Assembly (NCBI RefSeq): GCF_030247195.1
Contig: NC_080671.1
Span: forward strand, 3,004,501-3,068,500
Reading direction: 5' to 3'
Source: Topomyia yanbarensis
Lineage: Eukaryota > Arthropoda > Insecta > Diptera > Culicidae
Length of the DNA stretch: 64,000 bases
Below, piece after piece: positions 1 to 10,838 of the stretch. Within the stretch, counting starts at the first letter, position 1; each line of letters begins with the position of its first letter. The notes under the pieces were generated by a model. That model did not search any database. It saw nothing but the letters and a program-made list of their open reading frames with translations, and was not told where the DNA came from. Position numbers and translations under genes: made by a program.

Positions 1-645
1 CGCTGCATACTCAAGCGTAGAACGAACTAAAGCACAATATAGTGCCTTTAAACAGTGTACATCAACGAATTATCTTGTAACACGAACAATAAATCCGAAG
101 AGTTCGGAAACTTCGGAAATGGTGTATCCTATGTATTCTTTGAAATTCAGTTTTGAATCTAGCAAGTTCTGCACGGATGATTCACGTTGAAGAGCAGTTT
201 GAGAAATATTATAGTCGAACATGATCATTGAATGTTTGCGGCCGAAAGGGATGACTGAGCATTTAGAAGCATTAAGTTGCATCCTGTCGACATGACGTCA
301 ATTCATAAAACTATTCAACTGAAACTGTAAAGAATTCAACATCGGTGGATGTTTTAATGAGGGGGAATAGTTTAAAGTCGTCGGCACACGATAGCTTCAT
401 ACATTTTGCCGAGAAATTTAAGTCGTTGAGGTAGAGCAAGAATATGAAAGGTCCAAGATGACTACCCTGCGGAATCCCAGAGCTGGCAGCAAATGGAGAA
501 GCCGTGCAGTCTCCAATTTTTACAACAATTTCTCGTCCAGATAGATAGCAGTGAAACCAACTCAAACTAGAGTCACCGAATCCAAGCATGTCTAGTTTAG
601 AAACTGTTATCTGGTGGTTGATCTTGTCGACAGCTGCTGGAAAGT
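1..645 (-). pseudogene. Jockey-type non-LTR retrotransposon reverse transcriptase relic
   Basis: Reading leftward, codons from about 642 to 311 give VDKINHQ, an RT palm-like stretch, then GIPQGSHLGP (RT motif B) and CADDFKLF, where the usual YADD has become CADD. A frameshift near 325 and a stop follow. The chain resumes at 282-70 with MQLNASKCSVIPFGRK and runs off the left edge with CLKALYCALVRSTLEYAA-like residues, the C-terminal part of a Jockey-clade ORF2. In life this enzyme would reverse-transcribe the element's RNA at a nicked chromosomal target. The copy is dead (frameshift, stops) and has no endonuclease domain in the window. The family call rests on motif order; the exact family is not resolved. 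Confidence 0.8.
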
Positions 646-1074
646 TAGTGTATCCTACCTAGGCTTCAGAAGTGGGGAATATATATTTCGACATAGACAT
701 GCAATTTCAAGACCTTCAAAACTCATATTACACATTCGTTTTAATAACTCGTGTCTCAGTAAAATTTTGCGTTGATTAATAGATCCAACGCGTTCTATGC
801 TCGTCAAAACCACTATTCAACGTTTTAAGATATCTAATGTATCTAAAAAATAGGTTGCCCTCCCCGGGTACTGAAATGGTGAATTTCAACGCAAACGATC
901 TGAACAGAAAAGTGTTTCTTTAGTCCAGTAAAAGCAGCATAAATTTTCGGTCTGGGCTTATTTTACGTTTTGGAGTAAATGTTTTGAGAATGCTTAGCTG
1001 TTATTGAGTATAATTTGAACAATCTAAATGAAAACCATTTTAAACCAATCCCTTATTTACTTGCTCATGAAAGT
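646..1074. other. unassigned AT-rich spacer between two retroelement relics
   Basis: No open frame, RNA gene or clear repeat is visible. It separates the Jockey relic on the left from the LOA-like relic on the right. Confidence 0.4.
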
Positions 1075-2430
1075 GGTTCTTGCTTCAGAAACACATATAA
1101 TGGCTATATGTTCGAGAGTGCATTTAGAGCAGACCATCCTCGGAAGATTTAACTTTTACTAGATTGTGTAGATCCAATGAATGTACTTGGATTTGAGTCC
1201 CCATGATTTGCCAAAAGTCCGTTTGCATTAGCCGAAAACCATACCAGCTCTCTTGATTCTGAAATCGATGTGAGCAGACCAAAAAGAGATACGGTTTTCC
1301 ACATAAAATCAAAAGGTGTGTTACTGCAAATATCGAATACCATTATATGATCATCCTCGGCGAAACCATACGTCGGAAACCCAACCTCATTAAGTTTCCA
1401 CAACAAGTCATTGGTGACAAGTTTCCACAAAAGAGGTGACATCACATCATCTTGAGAGCATCCGCAGACACTCCTTATCTCTACTAGTCTCAACGATGAG
1501 CACTAATGTCGGTTGCTAAGCATTGCGTGTATTCAGTTCGTAATATATATAAGTACTCCGTGATCTCGTGCTGCTTCCAAAAGGGATTCGAAAGACACGT
1601 TAGCACCTTCAATGTCAAGAAAAACTCCTGAGCTTGATTGATTCTGCGTAAAAGATTTTTCTATATTATAGGCAACGTCTTTAAGAAGGTGGTAGTAGAC
1701 TTCTCAGCTGATATGCATGTTGCATTGCATGCAGCGGGTGTTGGACCAAGCTAACAACCCGAATGTAGTGGTCAATTAAACGTCCCACTGATTTGAGAAT
1801 CAGACTGCTCAGTCTAAAGCTCTTTGTCTCATCATGTCCTCTTTGAAGTAGAACCGTAATGATTCCACCTTTTCCTGGGAAACTTATACGGAGCAAAACT
1901 TTCAATCGTCCATTTGATCGATCCGGTTGCCACAATTCTACGAGCAAATGCCCAAGAATCCGAACCTTAGACTTAGAGGCAGTCGTCAGGGATAGCTCAT
2001 CATCTTCGTCAAACGAGTATTCTAATGGAGTCTTTCGATTTAGAAAATAACTTATTGAATTTACTAGTCTCGTTGAGACATTTGTGCAGAGGCTTTTCCA
2101 ACCACTACGCCCAAAGGATCGCTAGGGCTTTTCTGTAAGCTTTGAAGGCCGACTTAAATGCCTCCAACCCGTCGTCTACGTCTACATAACTTTTTGAGTC
2201 TAGAGTATGTTCGGCATTTCACCAGTACGAGCCAGTCGGCCAACTAATGCAGAATACTGTTGGAGCAGAGAGTTACATCTAACACGTTTTTACTGCCAGG
2301 TCGTGCAAATGTGCGATTTTTTTGCTGATTTGTGCTGCTTCACTTTTCCTTCAATTCCTCTCAAATTGATATCTAGCTATCCCAAATTATGTGATGGGTA
2401 TTTCCATCGCTACCGATTGTGAGTGTTTAA
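1075..2430 (-). pseudogene. LOA-like non-LTR retrotransposon ORF2 relic, copy 1
   Basis: Minus-strand fragments line up one after another with the better copy at 37-40 kb. They are a linker region (about 2420-1950), the KSVGRLIDHYIR block, a GVFLDIEGA block (RT motif A, one Asp lost by a small deletion), a degraded GCPQGG motif reading GCSQDDVMSPLLWKL, and GFPTYGFAEDDHIMV at 1395-1350, where the YADD box reads AEDD. Beyond it, sequence up to the thumb is deleted, and the chain ends in TSISESRELVWF-type residues. Stops and frameshifts are frequent. The RNase H and C-terminal zinc-finger parts seen in copy 2 are absent, so this is an internally deleted fragment. The clade call (LOA/Lian type) leans on copy 2, which has RNase H. 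Confidence 0.72.
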
Positions 2431-3200
2431 CTGTTTTAAAGCAATACTTCTATACTCAAATTAGGTTAGGTATATTTCCAGATCCCTCACATTCTACGGT
2501 AATCGCTTATCATCGCCTCGCGTTGAAAATGCATGCCAATCAGTTCTCAGAAATGAGCTCATTATTTTCAATCAAAAAACGATGATTATCAGCTAAAACG
2601 TTCCGAAAACCTTTCTTTTCTCACGCGTTCTGATATATTCATCGTGCGACATCAGCGTATTCCTCCACCTGCCCTGTTCCTATTCAATTAAACCCACTTT
2701 AAATATTCACCTGCGCACGTAACCCTACCGACTATTGGACCCCACTTTATCGCATTAAATACCCAGACGTAAAGTGTGTCAATTTATTGCGATTCAAACG
2801 ATAAACAACATTATCGTTCGCCGATCTGAACGAGATAGCATAATCACCGTTTAAGAGTTAATTTACTACATGTCACACCTTTTCTGTGCCTCCTATGTGT
2901 CCCCGTGTGAAACCGCAAGGTAATTTTTTATTCCGTACAAAACCCAACCTTTCAAAAAACGACATCATCAAAAGGTATAGGGAGCCTATGGTGATGCGAT
3001 CCCGCTTTGATTAAATATGCATTTATTCCGGGTGAAAGGGGTTCGGGCTGTTTTTCTCTCAATACTTTATTTGAATAGACGCAATACTTTCGGCACCCTT
3101 TCGCCCCTGTTTAAATATTTAAATCAACCCCTTTTTTCCCCCTTGTATAAAGAACCCTATAACACGTGTAGTCAAAAGAGATGTAAAGTGGCAGGGCCAA
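2431..3200. other. unassigned region
   Basis: AT-rich sequence with no frame above 75 codons that looks coding. A TATAAA at 3146-3151 has no recognisable initiator downstream. Nothing else supported. Confidence 0.35.
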
Positions 3201-4170
3201 CTTGATTACCGATGGCGGCGACTGCCGGTGAACCTCGGCAAGCTCATTATTGGTGTAATCTTCGTCGGCGACTACTCTGATGATGATGAGAGTGGGCTTT
3301 TTTATGTTTTCATTGCAATCTGTTTTTCTCGCGCTCGCGCGCTTCTCCTGAAAATCGAAGACGTAAATTTACTTCGCCTGACTGGATGGATGGCGGTACC
3401 AAATTTGTATCTGCCCGCTGCACAACCGGTGCCAACCGGTGGGTGCGAGACGAGCCCACCGCAGAAGGGAGGGGTAGCGAGGGAAAAGTATGCTGTTCGG
3501 CGACACGAGAGAATAAGAGAAACAACCGAAAGCTGCATAAATTAAGGGAGTTTTTTTTCCACGATTCTCATCAGCCGGCGAGGTTCGATGCGCGATTTGA
3601 ATTTGATGCTTTTTCGTTTTCTTCTTCTGTCAGACGTTCTGCCGGTTTGCAGCAGCCAATCACGATTGCCGCCGATGACGACGACGTCGTCAACGGCGCG
3701 AGTGTGTATTGTGCGAGCGAGATTTATGTTTTCCATGTTATAAATTTAAAACGTGGCGTGGCTTCGCTGAAATGATACTCCGGTTCGGTTTGGTCGACTG
3801 TTTCACCGCCTGCACACCCCTCGCTGCAGCAGCAGCAGCAGGCGTTGGATTTGGATTGGATGCTGCGCGCTACCATTTTGATTCGGTGGCGCTCTGCCAG
3901 TCGCGGCCACCGTCGCCGCAGGGTTGCTGCGATGCACGGTTCGTAATTTAATAGCAATAAAAGTGTTTAATTGAAATTGAAATCACGATTTGTGAATAAA
4001 ATAAAGTTTTTGCTGGCAGACTGGCGCAAATTAGCGAAGTCGTGGAAATCTTCCCGCTTCGCGTCATGCTGCAAGGAAACGCGTCCCGCAGGGAGGCAAG
4101 AATTATAATGAGGTAAGTTTTATGTGCTCGCAGAGAGCTGGCCGTGATTGGAGTTCCGTTCCAGCTAAAG
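3200..4170. other. GC-richer unique island with a possible plus-strand 5' exon end
   Basis: Base composition rises and trinucleotide runs appear (GCA repeats near 3821-3840). No transposon motif is visible. On the plus strand a frame opens at 4000, has an ATG at 4066 (G at -3) and runs 16 codons to ATGAG|GTAAGT at 4112, a near-perfect splice donor. That would be a short first exon of a plus-strand gene, but no promoter or partner exon can be shown. The alternative is a non-coding conserved intronic element of the minus-strand gene proposed at 59 kb. Overlapping frames on both strands in 3228-3957 look like composition artefacts. Confidence 0.3.
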
Positions 4171-5555
4171 GTTCAACAAATTATACCGCAACCAGATAGG
4201 TTTCCAGGAAACGATAAAAACATTTGCTTACCGGAGGGGGGGACCGGGAACACAGAAGCTGAACGGGATTCTAACCTTGGAAGTCGTACGGAAATCGAGG
4301 ATCACGAGGGATGATAGATTTGAATTATAGCAAAAAAAAATGCTTGGGGGTATTCTCTACTCGAAGGTTGATGTAGCTATCTTTGGTTTGCGCGAGGTCA
4401 TGATGTGAAAAAATAGTGTTTAATTATTTCACTGCCTAGCCCGGGGGAAACGATACTATGGAGGTCCTATTTTCTAAGTCCATGTAAACAAACTCTCTAA
4501 TCTGTCAAAAAAGTGAGGTTAAACGTTTTCATGCAATACTCCATACTGTTTGTGTAGTGGGTAGGTAACAAAGCGATAGCTGCAATTGAGTGATTGCTTT
4601 ACTGATAACTAAAGCGTGGGGATTTTTAGATTCTTCTCTGTGTAAGATGAGAAGGTAGTCTAATTGCACTATCCTTTTTTCCACTACGTTTATTTTGCAT
4701 TAGTTTAACGGGGCCAATTTTCTATTTTTTTCTTAAATTTTTTAAAATTGGGGATTTACAATTTTACACTATAGGGACATATTTAAAGATCATGGATGAA
4801 GGTTTGTGTTTTTTTACATGAAAGAATATTGAATTGAATTAATATAAGCGCTTATCAGTAAAGGGAAAAGTGGACTATGATGGAAACGAAGAACAATAAA
4901 TTGGTAGCTTGTCAAGACGAACAACTTTTTGGAACTTTTTGGAGAAGTTATGTTAAAAAAAGTTTTTAAGGGCCTACCAAATAACGGTCTATAATTTCTG
5001 TCGCGCCATAAAACGAGATTTTTGGTCTTCAGTATAGATTTTTGCAAAAATATTTCTAAAGACTTCAACTTCTACACGCTTGAGATTTTGTGCGGTTCTA
5101 AAATCGATGAAATATTGTTTATACATCTTCAAAATTTGTAATGGTTTTTGTTTGAATGTTCTAAGCTAAACTTCTCGTGTATTGTCCACCTGCTTCTTTT
5201 ATTGATAGGCTGAACAAACCGTGTTTTGTTCTTGAACATATTCCTAGCTTTCAGTGTTATTTTGATATATTACAACCCAAAATATTTTCGACAAAATGTT
5301 ATAATTGTTGTATTGACGAATGTAATTTGGATCGATTTGGATGATTTTGATTTGTCGTTATTGAGAATTAAAATCACATTGGTTCTAAAAAATGATCCGT
5401 CATAACATTACCAAAAAAGTATGGCAAATAATTTTTGGGCAACGAAAATTCTGATTACCTTCCTCTTACTGCACTGTCTGACCGTGGGTCCAGATGCTTC
5501 TCATTCGACTAGCGAACGATGAATGACGCACTTAACACAAAAATGCATGCGAGAC
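4171..5555. other. unassigned AT-rich region
   Basis: No coding frame or RNA gene is supported. Around 5270-5300 there is loose similarity to 42060-42080 (a shared ATATTTTCGACAAAATG stretch), suggesting the repeat described just downstream extends here. Confidence 0.4.
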
Positions 5556-5559
5556 TTTT

Positions 5560-5860
5560 ATAACTTCCCACTATTCCATTAGGTCTCTTAGGTGCACTAT
5601 ATTGATGGCTCTGCTTGAAATTGACTATCAAATTTTGGATTTTCCTGCGCCACTTTCGAAACTTTTTGCGTTATTCATAGAAGTCATATATACTTTGAAT
5701 TTTGATAGAAATGTTAAACATTTTTCCAAATGATTAGTGTAAATATACTACCATGAGAGCTGCTAACGCTCAAACACTTTCCCTCCAATTTCTGGCCTCT
5801 ATATTGAAAGATAAGTCGTCGTTGCGATAAAAGAATATGGAAAACTTGGATTAGATTCTC
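5560..5860 (+). repeat. interspersed repeat, copy A (partner at 41.9 kb)
   Basis: Shares ordered blocks with 41910-42230: a TGCACYATATTGAYGGCTCTG-like block, then TTTCGAAA with T-rich flanks, then CCTCTATATTGAAAG against CCCTATATTGAAAG. Divergence is high, so both copies are old. The class is unknown. It abuts the Tc1 relic, so it could be part of that element's flank. Confidence 0.45.
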
Positions 5861-6157
5861 CAAAAGTCAGGATTAATGAATGTAGTCTTTTTAATAAATA
5901 CATGATTCTTGTCAACTCAATTGACTACAGTTGCTTTAATTGCGCAGGAATCCATACACTTAAAACACATATTCAACTTTAACCAATTTTCGCCGGCTAG
6001 AGATTTAGAGATTGTGAATACCTGTAACTCAAGTTGTTGTGCTCAGATCTTGACGACATTTGAGATTTTTGTTTTTAGAAATGTACATATCGCAGTGCAA
6101 ACCAAGCCTCGGAATGAAACATCATTTGCAGGTGCGGGTCATTTGGATAACATTTGC

Positions 6158-6745
6158 CTAAAAAAGAATGCCAATCGCTGTACTCCGCGGCAAATCCGTC
6201 TTCAAAATGGTTACAAATATTATTGAGCAAGTAAACAACCCATCCGAAACATCGAGAAACAAACAGTGGCCAGAATCCAGGTCCGTAAGCTGCTCGACTA
6301 GGTGCTGATGAAACTCGATGGATGTGTTTTGATTGACGACCTGTGCAATAAACGATTTCAAATAAATTCTGGGGCTCAAATTTTTCGCGGATAGCTTGGC
6401 GAAAAAATTATGATTTGGCAAGGGATCTGTTCCTGTGGCAAGAAAATCAGTATTTTTTTTGCGATGAATAATACTATGAATTCGGAAGTGAAGGAATCTC
6501 CGCAATTAAGTGCCATGATGGTCCGTTGCGTTTCGAAAAGATTTAGCCAGTTACGTCCAATAGCGAAGTATTGGACGATGAGGAAGCAGAAGCTGAAGAT
6601 GAAGGGCACAGTCTTCAGCGAGATCCGTCGAATGAAGATTTGGTGCAATCAGCAGGCCAAGACCGTTACTGAAGAAGGTGTGCACCGGATGAAGAGCGAC
6701 ATCTACAGAAAAATGCATGGATTCCTTCGAAATAAGGTTGAATGA
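6158..6745 (+). pseudogene. Tc1/mariner-superfamily transposase relic
   Basis: Three frames joined by frameshifts and stops give, in order, an LQNGYKYY block, ARIQVRKLLD, LDGCVLIDD (first catalytic Asp pair region, 6311-6340), KIMIWQGICSCGKK (6404 on), MNSEV, then LRPIAKYW and a C-terminal basic region ending at the stop 6743-6745. Block order matches Tc1-like transposases, which cut and paste DNA at TA sites through a DDE/D triad. Two lesions are decisive. The segment carrying the second Asp is deleted between 6490 and 6540, and the last acid in PIE reads PIA (Ala codon 6563-6565). The N-terminal DNA-binding half is missing or unreadable and no terminal repeats were identified. Confidence 0.75.
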
Positions 6746-7794
6746 CTTGTTTCAGCAGTTTTCGCAAAAAGAAAAATATTACCTTTGTTTCATCCTTATA
6801 AAATTATTCGATTGAAAGAATAGTTAAGAAAATACATTCATTTGAAAATGTCAAATTTCTAAGGACTCGAGCCATTATTGTTGATTGCTGGGTTTAAAAT
6901 TTTCCTTTTCCTGAAAAAGGCAGAGAAGGATGTGCGATAACTGCTTGTCGTTACCATGAAACTCGAGGTCTTCTGGCCGCAGCTGCAGATGCGCTGTCAG
7001 ATCAGCAACTTGCTGGCAAATGTTTTCCCCAAAAATAATTTTTCTGGCAACATAAACCTTAGTAGTTTTTGCGTTATTAATTTATCGCATGTTTTAGGCA
7101 AAAAAAACACGGTGCGATAACATCATCGGAATGTCCACACATCACGAACTAGGACACTCGATGGGCCACCTCGAACCCACAGCGGGTTCTTCGACAGGGG
7201 GTAGACCTTCAGATCCCCACTCTGGAGCGGATCGGCAACACGCCGAGTTGGTAGGATGAAGTTGATGTTGCATGACCCGTACTGGTTGACCATTGGGCCA
7301 AGATGAATGGTCACTGGCTGGTAAAAGTGAAAATAGTCTTTTGGTGCGACTGCAAGGCGATGATGAATTAGTTTGGACCTGCGAAGGTATCGCCAGTTCG
7401 TTGCTTGCGTTGGAGTTGGAACTAAAGCAAAGGATATCTACGAGAAAGAACGACGTAGTGGAACCGTGTTTATTCCCTATGTGACAGTTGGTTCCGTGGG
7501 GACTGTGATCAGTATTCACTAGAAGATCAATGGACTGTGAAATAAGACCCAGTTGTGTCGGGTACATAAGGTCACCGTACCTCTACTTTTGAGGTCGATA
7601 CTCACTCAAGAGGAAATAGCAAAAGCCGAGACAACAATCTCTCGCTGGGTGTCGTATAAATATTGTGTTCATTATGGTAATGTGCCGAACGGTTCAATAT
7701 TTTTGTATCAACAAACACATGTTTATACATATTTCTAAACAATTCTGGTGGTTTGGAACACATTAGGGTTGGTCGATAAAATTATTTCGTCATG
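6746..7794. other. unassigned region with unrecognised overlapping ORFs
   Basis: Between 7142 and 7567 a 141-codon frame is open on the minus strand. The same DNA holds a 63-codon plus frame (7293-7484). Neither shows a domain I recognise; the minus product is Ser/Pro-rich. Composition is more GC-rich than the flanks, so this may be the remains of a retroelement ORF. GCGATAA words appear as both orientations around 6930 and 7105. Confidence 0.25.
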
Positions 7795-7920
7795 TAAACC
7801 ACACCCATAATTGATTCGTTTCTTATCAGGCGTCTGCGCTTCGATTTTTATCAAGTTAGGTTGGCTTGATCATATCAAAAGACGCCTTTTTAGCACCGAA
7901 TCAAATATGGGTGTGGCTTA
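7795..7920. repeat. 126-bp foldback element
   Basis: Arms 7795-7818 and 7897-7920 are inverted copies matching at 22 of 24 positions. Inner blocks also pair: AGGCGTCT against AGACGCCT, and TATCAAG against CTTGATC. The whole segment can therefore fold as one long imperfect hairpin. It is probably a small MITE or solo foldback; no transposase is present. Confidence 0.7.
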
Positions 7921-8029
7921 AGCGAGTGTTTATATTTACCGCTATTGCGAATCTTCCGCCGAATCTAACAATTCGATCAAATCGATTAATAACAAAATTC
8001 ACAACGGCTATTATGTAAGTTGAAAAATT

Positions 8030-9122
8030 CATCTTCGCACGTTTTTAATGAACGAGCATCCCAATTTAATAAATTTAAATGATTATTTAAAGTCAATATT
8101 AAACATTAATTTCATTACAATTTTGTTAGCAAAAGCAAAAAAAGCAAAAAAAGCAATTGAAATGCTTCAAACATGGAGGTAGAATTTAACATAGCAATCA
8201 TCAGCTGTAGCATAGATTCTTGCAAGAAATTCAATTTTTCTTCCGTTGTGCTACCTAGATCCATTGGACTAAAGGAAGCGTTAGGTGCAAACGAGATTGG
8301 AGGCGTGCTAGCCGTTATTTTGGCTGTGTTACCTGCCACTTAAGCATAAGATGACACACCATTATAGGATGGTTTGATGGAGATAGAAGATCTTTGTATA
8401 GGTAGAGAAGCTAATCTATTTTGAAGCGGATTAGCACGTTTAAGCTTGTTTTCCTGAAGTATACCTGAATTTTTTTTATTTGTTGTTTTTGTTGCTTTTT
8501 TTTCGTATAGGACAAGGCCAAAAAATCGATTTATGGTTTTCGCTAAAATTAGCGCATTTGAAACTTTTTGTGGTTTTTTTTTCACCGGACAAGCATCTTT
8601 TATATGCGATTTATCACCACAGATCATACATTTGGAATCCAAAAGACAATTTTTTGTGCCGTGCCCAAAACCTTGACATCTACGATACTGGGCCAGTTTT
8701 TGAATTCTGCCATCACGTCGTCTATAATGTTCCCACTTTACTCGGACGTGGAACATAAAACGTGCATTTTCTAATACTTTTAAATTATTAACCTCATTAT
8801 GGTTAAAATGAATTAAATAAAGCTCCTGGATAATTTCAGAACGTACTGGCGTGTTAGTGCCGGTAGCCTTTCTCTTCATAAGAAAAACTTGTGAAGGAGA
8901 AAAACCAAGTAAATTTTTCAATTCGTTTGATATTTCATCCGAACTTTGACCATGAGGTAGCCCTTTCAAGACAGCTTTGAATGGTTTATCTGCCTTAAAA
9001 TCATATGAATAAAATTTATATAATTTCTCCGTAAGATACTGGAGCAGTCGTTTGTGGTCAATCAAGTCCTCCGTTGTAACTCGACAGTCTCCTCTTCGGC
9101 CAATCTGAAAAGAGACTTTCAC
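8030..9122 (-). pseudogene. Jockey-clade ORF1 (gag-like nucleic-acid-binding protein) relic and start of ORF2
   Basis: A 260-codon minus frame (9122-8340) encodes KVSFQIGRRGDCRVTTEDL, a PRE_C2HC-like central region (LKGLPHGQSSDEISNELK), then two CCHC knuckles: YRRCQGFGHGTKNC and CMICGDKSHIKDAC, followed by a Lys-rich tail. These proteins coat element RNA and help target-primed integration. In knuckle 1 the first Cys is Tyr (TAT for TGT). The frame stops at 8340 and continues past it for another 74 codons (MDLGSTTEEKLNFLQESML). After that, LNWDARSLK-like residues near 8080-8040 mark the first codons of ORF2 before the copy is cut. The N-terminus MSGSSQKGR (9382 downward) is out of frame. Related to Juan-like mosquito elements by motif memory only. 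Confidence 0.82.
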
Positions 9123-9400
9123 GTCCGGAAGGAACGTCTAACGCTCAGTTCGAAAGGCTTTGATGTCGAAGAACCTAACTGCTATCGGCGGCGGAGGTGA
9201 TTGGTTTTTATTCTCGTTGGCATTATGTACAATGCGAGGAAATGTACAAATTTCGTCAGCTTCACATTCGGATAAAACATCGAATGAGTTGCTGCAATCA
9301 ATTGAATTTTGAGAGGAGAAGTTACTATCTTTCGTTTATTTTTAATTTTTGATACACGGCCTTTCTGGGAGGACCCAGACATGTTGGAAGTATTAAAATT
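9123..9400 (-). pseudogene. N-terminal segment of the same Jockey ORF1, frameshifted
   Basis: Starting at 9382, MSGSSQKGRVSKIKNKRK resembles the basic N-terminus of Jockey gag proteins and leads toward the main gag frame ending at 9122. Frameshifts separate the two. Confidence 0.6.
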
Positions 9401-9790
9401 TCTATAGGCTGAATTATTCTTGAAAAATGTTTAGTCTTGAAAAAGACTGAATAGAAAATATAGGTAGTCTCGAGAAAGATTGATTGTCGAAAAAATATAG
9501 GTAGCCTTGAGAAAGACTGTTTCTGTTGAAAAACTCCAGGTAAATTAGGAGCTATCAAGATTTGTAATCGGTTCGAACGAAGGTTCAAGCTGGTATGTTC
9601 TGTAAAGGGTTGATTGTTTGTTGGTAGTTCGATAGTCACCAAAATTGTTTCGAGCTGGTATACTGGGAAACGATCTAAACCGAGCAGTTCTTTGCTATTG
9701 ACGTTTGTCAGGGACGACAAAAAACACGGATTTTTATTTTTTCCCAACTACCGTTCATAGTCTGCAAATGGGGCGGTGCTAACGACGCAA
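9401..9790 (-). repeat. probable 5' UTR of the Jockey element with short internal repeats
   Basis: Upstream (right) of the gag start there are two to three near-tandem copies of a block of about 50 bp containing ATATAGGTAG followed by TYTYGAGAAAGA (9420-9520). A 140-codon minus frame crosses it but has no recognisable domain. Internal repeats in the leader are common in non-LTR elements. Confidence 0.45.
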
Positions 9791-9814
9791 TAATATGCTC
9801 GCTCGCCTGTCAAA

Positions 9815-10495
9815 TCGTAAAAAAGGAGAATTTTTTTTGGTTTTTGACGTAGGTGCCAAAATCTTATTTAAGACTTTTTTGGTGGTATCCAACAGGGGGC
9901 ACCGGTGGTTGAGTGGCAAGCACGACTGCAACTCATTCCAGTTGGTCTGGGTTTAATCCCAGCCGAGGTCGTTGTGATTTTTCTGAGGTGAAAAATTCTG
10001 TGGTCACGTCTTCCTTCGGAAGGGAAGTAAAAGCCGTTGGAGCCCGGTCCATGAGTTGATGGATCGATATCTAGTCCAGATAGTGGAGTCACCCTTCTGG
10101 CGTCGGTAATGAAGAAGTAGAATCCAACTTCTATACTTACTAACAAATATCCTCCTCCTGTGATACTTGCGGAGTGCGCAGTAGCATATACGGCCTCCAT
10201 CAAAAGCAAGTATCGGAATCCTTCCTTTTCCTTCCGCGATCTACGTTCGGGCCTGGCCGGCGCCGGTATTGCTCAATAAACACTTTAGGATTACTAGTAG
10301 TTGCACATTGAAAGATGTTTCGCAACTTCCAAGCCTAATTTGTCTACTGATTCCCTCTACAACTTCAGCTAGTCCAGATCGTTAACAGAGTAGCAGCCAG
10401 GGGTGGTCGCACAAGCTCAAGGTATCCAACAGGGCAAAAATAAATATGGTATTAACACTTGCGTCAAAAACCAAAAAAAAATGAATTTTTTGTTT
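9815..10495. repeat. small palindromic element (MITE-like) interrupted by a SINE
   Basis: Left arm 9815-9865 and right arm about 10460-10510 are inverted: GGTTTTTGACG on the left against CGTCAAAAACC on the right, each flanked outward by T- or A-runs and further matches. The spacer holds the SINE at 9898-10420, so the palindromic element is older than the SINE. Confidence 0.55.
9898..10420 (+). mobile_element. tRNA-derived SINE, 523 bp, with 14-bp target-site duplication
   Basis: Identical direct repeats GGTATCCAACAGGG at 9884-9897 and 10421-10434 bracket the insert. It begins GGCACCGGTGGTTGAGTGG. TGGTTGAGTGG matches the Pol III A box (TRGYNNARNGG) at all fixed positions. GGGTTTAATCCC, inside a CTGGG/CCCAG T-arm-like stem, is a B box with one base missing. 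A body of unknown origin follows. SINEs have no protein; they are transcribed by Pol III and mobilised by a partner LINE. The long minus-strand frame across it (10209-9868) is non-coding shadow. Confidence 0.85.
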
Positions 10496-10764
10496 AATTC
10501 GAACGGCGGGTTTGCTTTCGTCATACATCTGTTAATTGGGTTATGTACCAGAAATCGGCAGTCTTCATTAGCTCTGTTACCCATTGAAATCCGGTGGGAT
10601 ATGAGCCAAAATTAGACACTAGACGATAATAAAAACTCGGGCCTTGGTATCTAGCGGGGAAATTAAATTGATCAGATGCGCATGATGGCAGGTGTCGTAG
10701 TGTGTGATCTCACTTTAGAGGCAGTGTTCTTGTATGTTTCATTCTTCCTGGGACATCATCATAG
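10435..10764. other. unassigned spacer
   Basis: Holds the right arm of the palindromic element and a short AT-rich stretch. A 70-codon plus frame at 10403-10615 begins in the SINE and is not considered real. Confidence 0.35.
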
Positions 10765-10838
10765 CCCAGGGATAGATTAAGGGTTTGTACATTGGGCTGG
10801 AGTCCCAAGGGTTGCAGGTTCGAATCTTGCCTTTGGGA
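10765..10838 (+). tRNA. tRNA-like pseudogene or SINE head (anticodon-loop triplet GGA)
   Basis: A 74-nt segment has a 7-bp acceptor stem (CCCAGGG with CTTTGGG, two G-T pairs), a perfect 5-bp anticodon stem TTGGG/CCCAA around loop CTGGAGT, and a T-arm GCAGG/CTTGC around TTCGAAT. A box TAGATTAAGGG matches 10 of 11 positions and the B box GGTTCGAATCT 10 of 11. The D arm pairs poorly. The triplet GGA would mean serine, but the long variable arm of tRNA-Ser is missing. It is therefore most likely a tRNA pseudogene or the head of a truncated SINE, not a functional tRNA. Confidence 0.5.

Noticed and set aside
7142..7567. 141-codon minus-strand frame as a gene
   Set aside because: No family, no start context, and a second open frame on the opposite strand; kept only as unassigned sequence.
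9868..10209. 113-codon minus-strand frame
   Set aside because: Lies wholly in the SINE (plus its target site) and is antisense to the tRNA-like head.
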